The notes under the pieces were generated by a model. The model worked only from the letters and a program-made list of their open reading frames with translations. It did no database searches and was not told where the DNA came from. A DNA stretch of 64,000 nucleotides from Mayfieldus sp963841445 (GTDB lineage Bacteria; Actinomycetota; Thermoleophilia; Solirubrobacterales; 70-9). The stretch covers positions 9,609-73,608 of the forward strand of contig CAWJCP010000010.1 of NCBI GenBank assembly GCA_963841445.1, written 5' to 3'. This document shows positions 59,359 through 64,000 of this stretch, piece after piece; positions within the stretch are counted from its first letter, which is position 1, and every line of letters begins with the position of its first letter. Position numbers and translations under genes: made by a program.

Positions 59359-60897
59359 TCAGGCATCGACCTGAGCGGCGGCGACGCTGCGCCGCGCCTC
59401 CTCCGCGACTGCGACTTCCGGCAGGGCCTTGGCACTCTCTGACGCCGCGCCCGGCGCGTCGACGCGCTTCGCCCGCGCGCCGCGCACCAGGGTCAGGGCG
59501 ACAACGAGCCCCAGGACCACCACGAGAGCCGAGAGCAGCATCGCGCTCGCCAGCGCATCGACGAACGTGGCCCGGGCCTGCTCGGGCGCCGTCGCGAGCT
59601 GCGCCGGGTCAAAGCCGGAGCCGAGCTGGGACTGGAAGATCGCGCCGGTGGCGGCGATGCCGACCGAAGCGCCGATCATGCGAGACATCTGCAGGATCCC
59701 GGAGGCGACACCCGACTTCTGCACGCTCACCGCGTTCATCGCAGCGGTCGACATCGGCGACATCACGAGGGCGATGCCGACTCCCATCAGGGTGAAGGGC
59801 ACGATCAGACTGCTGTAGGTCGTGCCGGAATCGATGCCGGCGAACATGAACATCGAGACCGCGAGGACGACCAGACCGCCGCTCATCGGGGTCCCGGGAC
59901 CGAGGCGGTCGGCAAGGCGGCCGGAGAGGGGCGCGATCACCGCGATCACCATCGTCGTGGGCAGGAACCGGATTCCTGCCTCGAGCGCGCTGTAGCCGAG
60001 GATGTCCTGCATGTAGAGGGCCATGAAGAAGAACGTGCCCATCATCGCGAAGGTGATGATGAAGGCGACCAGGTTGGAGCCGATGAACTGACGCGTGCGG
60101 AAGAGCCCGAACTCCACCATCGGCGCCGACACCCGCAGCTCGATCGCGACGAAGGCCGCCAGGCCGATCGCGCCACCGACGAGCAGGGCGAGGATCGTCG
60201 GCGACGTCCAGCCCCACTTGTTGCCCTCGATCAGCGCCAGCACGATCGCGGTCAGGCTGCCTGTGAGGACGGCGACGCCGGGGTAGTCGACCTTGCGGCC
60301 AATCGACTCGTCCCGGGACTCGCTGACGGCGAAGACGGTGGCGACAATGGCGGCGACGGCGACGGGAAGGTTGATGAAGAAGATCGCCCGCCAGCTCACA
60401 TATTCCGTCAGCGCGCCACCGACCACGGGGCCGATCGAGAGCGCCAGGGCCGAGGCGCCCGCCCAGGTGCCGATCGCCTTGCCGCGCTCCGCGGCGGGGA
60501 AGGCGTTGGTGATGATCGAAAGCGTCGCCGGCATCATCAGCGCAGCGCCGACGCCCTGGATCGCGCGGCTCGCGACCAGCATCGTCGAATCCTGCGCGAA
60601 CCCGGCCGTCGCTGACGTGGTCGCGAAGATGATCACTCCGGCCAGGAACATCAGCCGGCGCCCGAAGATGTCTCCGAGCCGCCCGCCGGTCGCGATCAGG
60701 ACCGCGAAGGTCAAGGTGTAGCCGTTGATCGTCCACTCCAGCGACGAGATCGAGGCGTGCAGGTCGCGCTGAATCGAGGGCAGCGCGACGTTTACGACCG
60801 TGTTGTCGAGCATGACCATGAACAGCGCGAAGCACATCGCGCCGAGGGTCCACCACTTGCGGTTGGAGTCCGTGATCAGATGCTGGTAGCGGGTCAT
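59359..60897 (-). CDS. MFS drug efflux transporter, DHA2 (EmrB/QacA) type
   Basis: The protein is 512 residues from ATG 60897, overlapping the marR stop (ATGA). It has 14 hydrophobic segments, 'FALFMVMLDNTVVNVALPSIQRDL' in TM1, motif A 'GGRLGDIFGRRLMF' and 'GPVVGGALTEYVSWRAIFFINLP'. It should export toxic compounds by proton exchange and is controlled by the coupled MarR gene. It is an insertion between bioD and bioA on the opposite strand; export of a biotin-related compound is only speculation. Confidence 0.92.
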   Translation of the reverse strand: MTRYQHLITDSNRKWWTLGAMCFALFMVMLDNTVVNVALPSIQRDLHASISSLEWTINGYTLTFAVLIATGGRLGDIFGRRLMFLAGVIIFATTSATAGFAQDSTMLVASRAIQGVGAALMMPATLSIITNAFPAAERGKAIGTWAGASALALSIGPVVGGALTEYVSWRAIFFINLPVAVAAIVATVFAVSESRDESIGRKVDYPGVAVLTGSLTAIVLALIEGNKWGWTSPTILALLVGGAIGLAAFVAIELRVSAPMVEFGLFRTRQFIGSNLVAFIITFAMMGTFFFMALYMQDILGYSALEAGIRFLPTTMVIAVIAPLSGRLADRLGPGTPMSGGLVVLAVSMFMFAGIDSGTTYSSLIVPFTLMGVGIALVMSPMSTAAMNAVSVQKSGVASGILQMSRMIGASVGIAATGAIFQSQLGSGFDPAQLATAPEQARATFVDALASAMLLSALVVVLGLVVALTLVRGARAKRVDAPGAASESAKALPEVAVAEEARRSVAAAQVDA

Positions 60898-61427
60898 CGA
60901 GAGCCCCCCTTCTTGGTCAGCTCCTGGTAAGTCGTCGCGATCTCCTCGCGATCGAGCGAGTCGATCGCGGCGTCGAGCTTGCGGCGCTGGGCCGGGCTGA
61001 GCGTCGAGGCGAAGACCTCCAGCCCGGCGAGCCGCATCGAGACCAGCTCGGCGACGAGCTTCTCGCCCTTGGCGGCGATCGCGATCCGGCGAACCCGCCG
61101 ATCGTGGGGGTCCTCGACCCGCGTGATCAGGCGCTTGCGGACCATCCCATCGACAGCGCGGCTGATCGAGGGGAGCGAGAGGCCGAGGCGCTCGGCGATC
61201 TCGTTGATCTGGCGCGGCTCGGCGCTCTCGCCGGGTCCGGCAAGGGCCAACAGGGTCTTGCACTGGGCCATCGTCAGCCCGCTCTCCTCGAGAGTGCGCA
61301 GCTGCTGGCCCTGGTCAAAGAGGAAGATGTGGCTGACCAGCGCCGCGATTCGGGCAGCCGTGGCGCGAATCTCGGGTGTCGATTCGACCGCTGTGCCCTT
61401 CGTCCTGGTTGCCGTTGCTGGTTCCAC
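60894..61427 (-). CDS. MarR family transcriptional regulator
   Basis: The protein is 177 residues from GTG 61427; a TTG at 61469 is in frame but would lie upstream of the predicted promoter. It has the MarR winged helix ('LTMAQCKTLLALAG', 'INEIAERLGLSLPSISRAVDGMVRKRLI', 'RVEDPHDRRVRRIAIAAKG'). It likely represses itself and the coupled efflux pump until a phenolic or lipophilic ligand binds. A -35 TTGCGG / -10 AACTAT pair with 17-nt spacing ends just before the GTG, suggesting a leaderless message. Confidence 0.88.
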   Translation of the reverse strand: MEPATATRTKGTAVESTPEIRATAARIAALVSHIFLFDQGQQLRTLEESGLTMAQCKTLLALAGPGESAEPRQINEIAERLGLSLPSISRAVDGMVRKRLITRVEDPHDRRVRRIAIAAKGEKLVAELVSMRLAGLEVFASTLSPAQRRKLDAAIDSLDREEIATTYQELTKKGGSR

Positions 61428-61430
61428 TCC

Positions 61431-61476
61431 GGCAATAGTTGCAAGACTGCAACCTTTCCGCAAGGGCAATAGTTGC
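61431..61476. promoter_or_regulatory. MarR operator candidate with flanking direct repeats
   Basis: GTTGCA-AGAC-TGCAAC (61438-61453) is a perfect 6-bp-arm inverted repeat lying between the predicted -35 and -10 of marR. The 12-mer GGCAATAGTTGC occurs twice, at 61431-61442 and 61465-61476, overlapping it. These are strong candidates for MarR binding. Confidence 0.65.
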
Positions 61477-61478
61477 GC

Positions 61479-61496
61479 GTGTGATGCACATCACAC
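61479..61496. promoter_or_regulatory. Perfect CRP-type box
   Basis: GTGTGATGCACATCACAC is an inverted repeat with 8-bp arms and contains TGTGA-N6-TCACA, the CRP consensus (also used by actinobacterial CRP/Glx proteins). Its centre is about 60 nt upstream of the predicted marR start, a class I activation distance, and about 115 nt upstream of bioA on the other strand. Confidence 0.65.
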
Positions 61497-61602
61497 TGCC
61501 TGCCTCACATCGACTGCGGGTTCTTGGTCGCTATGGGCGCCGAAATCCCGCAGCGAGCCAACCGCGGCCATTTGCCGACCGCCGCGCCTTCTAGCTTTGG
61601 CG

Positions 61603-63027
61603 ATGGAAATGCCGTCCTCGCCCGAACCTCCTGCGGCGGCTGCGCCGTCTGACCAGCAAGCGCCGCGGCGAAACGCCGCGGCCCGCCACCAACAGCTCGA
61701 CCGCGACCATCTCTGGCACCCGTTCACCCAGCAGCGAGATTGGTGCGAGTCCGATCCGCTGGTGATCGAGCGCGCCGAGGGCACGGATCTGATCGACTCC
61801 GGCGGGCGGCGCTACATCGACGGGGCCTCCTCGCTGTGGTGCAACGTGCACGGCCACCGCCATCCCGGCATCGACCGCGCGATGCGCGAGCAACTCGCGC
61901 GGGTCGCTCACTCGACGATGCTCGGCCTCACGCATCCCGGCGCCGCCGAGCTCGCCACCCAGCTCGTCGAGCTGGCACCCAAGGGCCTCTCCAGGGTCTT
62001 CTATTCCGACTCCGGCTCGACCGCGGTCGAGGTGGCGCTGAAGATGGCGTTCCAGTACTGGCAGCAGCGCGGCGGCCAGCACGTGCGCCGCACCTCATTC
62101 GTGCGCCTGCGCGACGCCTACCACGGTGACACGATCGGCTCCGTCTCGGTCGGCGGGATCGATCTCTTCCACGCCACCTACCGGCCGCTGCTGTTCGGCT
62201 CCCATGCGGCCGAACCGGGCGACGCGGCCGAAATGGAGCGGATCCTCGCCGCCCACGAGGAGGAGATCGCGGCTGTGATCGTCGAGCCGCTGGTCCAGGG
62301 CGCCGCAGGAATGCTCGTCCACCCGCCCGGCTATCTCAGGGCGGTGCGCGAGCTCTGCGACCGCCACGGCGTGCTGCTGATCTGCGACGAGGTCGCGACC
62401 GGTTTCGGGCGCACGGGGACCATGTTCGCCTGCGAGCAGGAAGGCGTCGCCCCGGACTTCCTCTGCCTCGCGAAGGGCCTCACCGGTGGCTACCTGCCGC
62501 TGGCGGCGACCCTGACCAGCGAACGCATTTACGAAGGCTTCCTCGGTTCTCCGGATCAGCTTCGGACCTTCTTTCACGGCCACACCTACACCGGCAACCC
62601 GCTCGCTTGCGCCGCGGCGCTCGCCAGCCTCGAGGCCTTCGAGCGTGAGCGCACTCTGCTGCGCCTGCGGCCGAAGTTGCGCCTGCTCGGCGAGCTGCTC
62701 AGCGAGGTCGCCGCGATGGAGGCCGTCACCGAGGTTCGCGGACGCGGCTTGATGGTCGGGATCGACCTCGGTGAGCACGATCCGCAGCGGCGAATCGGCC
62801 AGCGGGTCGCGCAGGCGGCGCGCTCCCGAGGCGCGATCGTGCGCCCGCTCGGCGACGTGATCGTCCTGATGCCTGCGCTGGCGATCTCGAAGGGCGACCT
62901 GCGGCGCCTGGTCGAGATCACCGCCGCCTCGATCGACGAGGTGCTGGGAGGCGCCTCAGAAGGCGACAAGGGGGAGGCCGTGACCCGCGAGATGGACGCG
63001 ATCGCGCCCCTCGCGCAGGCGGCTTAA
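61603..63027 (+). CDS. bioA: Adenosylmethionine-8-amino-7-oxononanoate aminotransferase
   Basis: This 474-residue class III aminotransferase follows BioA: 'DRDHLWHPFTQQRDW', 'DGASSLWCNVHGHRHP', 'YSDSGSTAVEVALKMAFQYW', 'CDEVATGFGRTG', PLP lysine in 'CLAKGLTGGYLPL', and 'FFHGHTYTGNPLACAAALA'. It converts 8-amino-7-oxononanoate to diaminopelargonate. ATG 61603 or 61609 may be used. Residues ~5-30 are low complexity (PPAAAAPSDQQAPRRNAAAR) and encoded by hairpin sequences like the repeat family at 5.1 kb. It is separated from bioBFD by a reverse-strand marR-MFS pair. Confidence 0.93.
   Translation: MEMPSSPEPPAAAAPSDQQAPRRNAAARHQQLDRDHLWHPFTQQRDWCESDPLVIERAEGTDLIDSGGRRYIDGASSLWCNVHGHRHPGIDRAMREQLARVAHSTMLGLTHPGAAELATQLVELAPKGLSRVFYSDSGSTAVEVALKMAFQYWQQRGGQHVRRTSFVRLRDAYHGDTIGSVSVGGIDLFHATYRPLLFGSHAAEPGDAAEMERILAAHEEEIAAVIVEPLVQGAAGMLVHPPGYLRAVRELCDRHGVLLICDEVATGFGRTGTMFACEQEGVAPDFLCLAKGLTGGYLPLAATLTSERIYEGFLGSPDQLRTFFHGHTYTGNPLACAAALASLEAFERERTLLRLRPKLRLLGELLSEVAAMEAVTEVRGRGLMVGIDLGEHDPQRRIGQRVAQAARSRGAIVRPLGDVIVLMPALAISKGDLRRLVEITAASIDEVLGGASEGDKGEAVTREMDAIAPLAQAA
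61631..61682. repeat. Hairpin repeat inside the 5' end of bioA
   Basis: The stretch has a TGCGGCGGCTGCGCCGTCTGACCAG unit, resembling the A family at 5.1 kb, then a perfect 9-bp stem GCCGCGGCG (61662-61670) AAA CGCCGCGGC (61674-61682). It encodes the low-complexity N-terminus of BioA. Confidence 0.6.
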
Positions 63028-63041
63028 GGGCTCAGGGAATG

Positions 63042-63091
63042 ACTTGCGGCGGCTTCGCCGCCTGACATCGCTGGCGGCCGCTTCGCGGCTA
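63042..63091. repeat. Double hairpin repeat after bioA and rubredoxin
   Basis: ACTTGCGGCGGCTTCGCCGCCTGACATC followed by GCGGCCGCTTCGCGGC matches, in the same order and spacing, the pair at 5188-5240. Stems are GGCGGC/GCCGCC (63048-63053/63057-63062) and GCCGC/GCGGC (63077-63081/63085-63089). It lies between convergent genes and touches the rubredoxin stop. Confidence 0.8.
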
Positions 63092-63271
63092 ATCACCTTC
63101 ATAGGGCTCGAAATCGGCCTTGCGGGCGCCGCAGACCGGGCAGAACCAGTCATCGGGGATGTCGGCGAACATCGTCCCCGGGGGAACCCCGCCATCGGGA
63201 TCGCCCTCGTCGGGATCGTAAATGAACCCGCACGAGGTACAGACCCAGAGTTGCTTGGTCGCCGCTTCCAA
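63089..63271 (-). CDS. Rubredoxin
   Basis: This 60-residue protein (TTG start 63271) has the two rubredoxin metal loops, CTSCG (Cys11, Cys14) and CPVCG (Cys44, Cys47), and the conserved 'YDPDEGDPDGGVPPGT' and 'DIPDDWFCPVC' segments. It is a one-electron Fe(SCys)4 carrier, for example for alkane hydroxylases or oxygen-defence enzymes. No partner reductase is adjacent. It diverges from the Nudix gene across 42 bp, and its stop is embedded in the hairpin repeat. Confidence 0.9.
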   Translation of the reverse strand: MEAATKQLWVCTSCGFIYDPDEGDPDGGVPPGTMFADIPDDWFCPVCGARKADFEPYEGD

Positions 63272-63313
63272 GTTGCCGCAGGTTAGCGGCCGCCGCCCGG
63301 ATAGGCTGAATGC

Positions 63314-63913
63314 GTGCCTCCCGCAACGCCGCGTCCCGCCGCCTCGGTGATCCCGTTGAGGCGCGGAGGCCGGCACTCGGATCGCGGCCTTGAGGTGCTG
63401 CTGCTGAGGCGCTCCGAGCAATCCGGGTTCATGCCCGGGGTCTGGGTGTTTCCGGGCGGCGCAGTCGACGCCCGGGACGGTGCCGGCGAAGCCGGCTTCC
63501 GGGCCTGCGCGGTCCGCGAGCTGGCCGAGGAGTCGGGCCTGGAGCTGGGCGACGGGGAAGAGTTGGTCGCGTTCTCGCATTGGATCACCCCGAAGGAGGT
63601 GCCGGTCCGCTTCGATACCCGCTTCTACCTGGCCCTCGCACCGCCCCACTCGAAGCCACGGCCGGACGGCTTTGAGACCGTGGAGGCAGCATGGTGGGAG
63701 CCCGCGGCCGCGCTCGATGCACACCGGGCCGGTGAGCTGTCACTCGTCTTTCCGACCATCAAGCAGCTCGAGTCGCTGTGTGCGTACAAGCGGTCCGAGG
63801 AGGCGATCGAGGACGCCCGCGAGCAGCCCGTTGAGCCGATCCTGCCCAAGGTGATCGGGGAGGGCGACGATCGGCGCGTCGTGCTGCCCGGAGAGCCCGG
63901 CTACGAGGACTGA
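63314..63913 (+). CDS. Nudix hydrolase
   Basis: The 199-residue protein starts at GTG 63314. The Nudix box is present with some variation ('GGAVDARDGAGEAGFRACAVRELAEESGLEL', REL-x-EESG core; positions about 49-79). 'SGFMPGVWVFPGG' precedes it. It resembles the mammalian NUDT19/acyl-CoA-like and general pyrophosphohydrolase groups ('FSHWITPKEVPVRFDTRFYLA'), so a CoA-ester substrate is possible. No operon partner is seen. Confidence 0.85.
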   Translation: MPPATPRPAASVIPLRRGGRHSDRGLEVLLLRRSEQSGFMPGVWVFPGGAVDARDGAGEAGFRACAVRELAEESGLELGDGEELVAFSHWITPKEVPVRFDTRFYLALAPPHSKPRPDGFETVEAAWWEPAAALDAHRAGELSLVFPTIKQLESLCAYKRSEEAIEDAREQPVEPILPKVIGEGDDRRVVLPGEPGYED

Positions 63914-63977
63914 TCGCCCCAGCGGCGCGAGAGGGTCGGAGGATCGCGAAGCGACGGTGGGGGGTTAGGTTTAGGGA

Positions 63978-64000
63978 GTGACCGGGACCCTGCCCGCCGA
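63978..64000 (+). CDS. Start of a gene running off the window
   Basis: A GTG at 63978 follows TTAGGGA and begins a frame MTGTLPA that runs to the window edge. Only seven codons are visible, so the call rests on position (64 nt after the Nudix stop) and a weak ribosome site. Confidence 0.3.

Noticed and set aside
1..64000. tRNA, rRNA, transposases or integrases
   Set aside because: No T-loop-like motifs, rRNA conserved blocks, DDE or tyrosine-recombinase genes were found on reading.

Overview
The window is a stretch of high-GC (about two-thirds G+C by eye), densely packed bacterial chromosome. Gene content points to an actinobacterium, and most probably to the Thermoleophilia/Solirubrobacterales branch: a Gram-positive-type coproheme decarboxylase (HemQ), an F420-type nitroreductase-like protein, DUF3618/holin-III/DUF4235-like envelope proteins, a 70-residue biotinyl carrier of the mycobacterial TB7.3 type, many acyl-CoA enzymes and TetR regulators, and frequent GTG/TTG starts. 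The lineage is inference. No rRNA, tRNA, CRISPR array, phage or transposase was seen.

Layout. 1-5.1 kb: end of a membrane protein, then hemQ, a DDN-family protein, a ferredoxin-NADP reductase, bolA, a CGFS glutaredoxin and a facing A-type Fe-S carrier, i.e. a heme/Fe-S trafficking neighbourhood. 5.1-14.9 kb: short GC hairpin repeats, a thioredoxin-fold protein with an SDR epimerase, DegV, an AI-2E-type permease, a five-gene envelope/hydrolase run (including a 44-residue protein), a nitrilase-tetR pair with a palindromic operator, an SDR and an MscS channel. 15-25 kb: a six-gene overlapping acyl-CoA operon (crotonase, carboxyltransferase, SnoaL-like, BKACE, MerR, stand-alone polyketide-type acyltransferase), divergent from an acyl-CoA dehydrogenase; then a small gene bracketed by a ~60-bp duplication, a lone receiver and a second dehydrogenase. 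25-35.5 kb: tetR with MFS efflux, two decayed gene ends facing each other, VOC, RibD-C and epimerase genes, a permease, an AhpD-like protein, DUF4389, an SDR and a frameshifted SGNH lipoprotein. 35.5-43.8 kb: a channel with an altered filter, an SDR without the Tyr/Lys pair, a lactonase-like hydrolase, plsC, glpK, a glycosyltransferase, a biotinyl carrier, crotonase, 3-methyladenine glycosylase and a GH3 hexosaminidase.

43.9-55.9 kb: the most striking object, a ~3,480-residue secreted multidomain protein (dimethylformamidase-like, DUF4082, SbsA-type Ig, deacetylase-like, fibronectin III, two LamG-like units, seven almost identical 95-residue cadherin-like repeats, and a duplicated C-terminal module). 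It is transcribed divergently from a PAS / winged-helix / BTAD regulator whose PAS part carries four clustered cysteines. 56.1-63 kb: biotin synthesis (bioB-bioF-bioD ... bioA), interrupted by a reverse-strand marR-MFS pair whose promoter carries a MarR-type inverted repeat and a perfect CRP-type box. 63-64 kb: rubredoxin, a Nudix hydrolase and the first codons of another gene.

How the parts fit: the acyl-CoA carboxyltransferase and the biotinyl carrier consume the biotin that the bio genes make; HemQ, Fpr, BolA, Grx and ErpA share iron and redox chemistry; the acyl-CoA operon looks like an uncharacterised acid-degradation or acyl-transfer pathway under TetR/MerR control; the giant protein with its private regulator looks like an independently controlled surface or secreted system.
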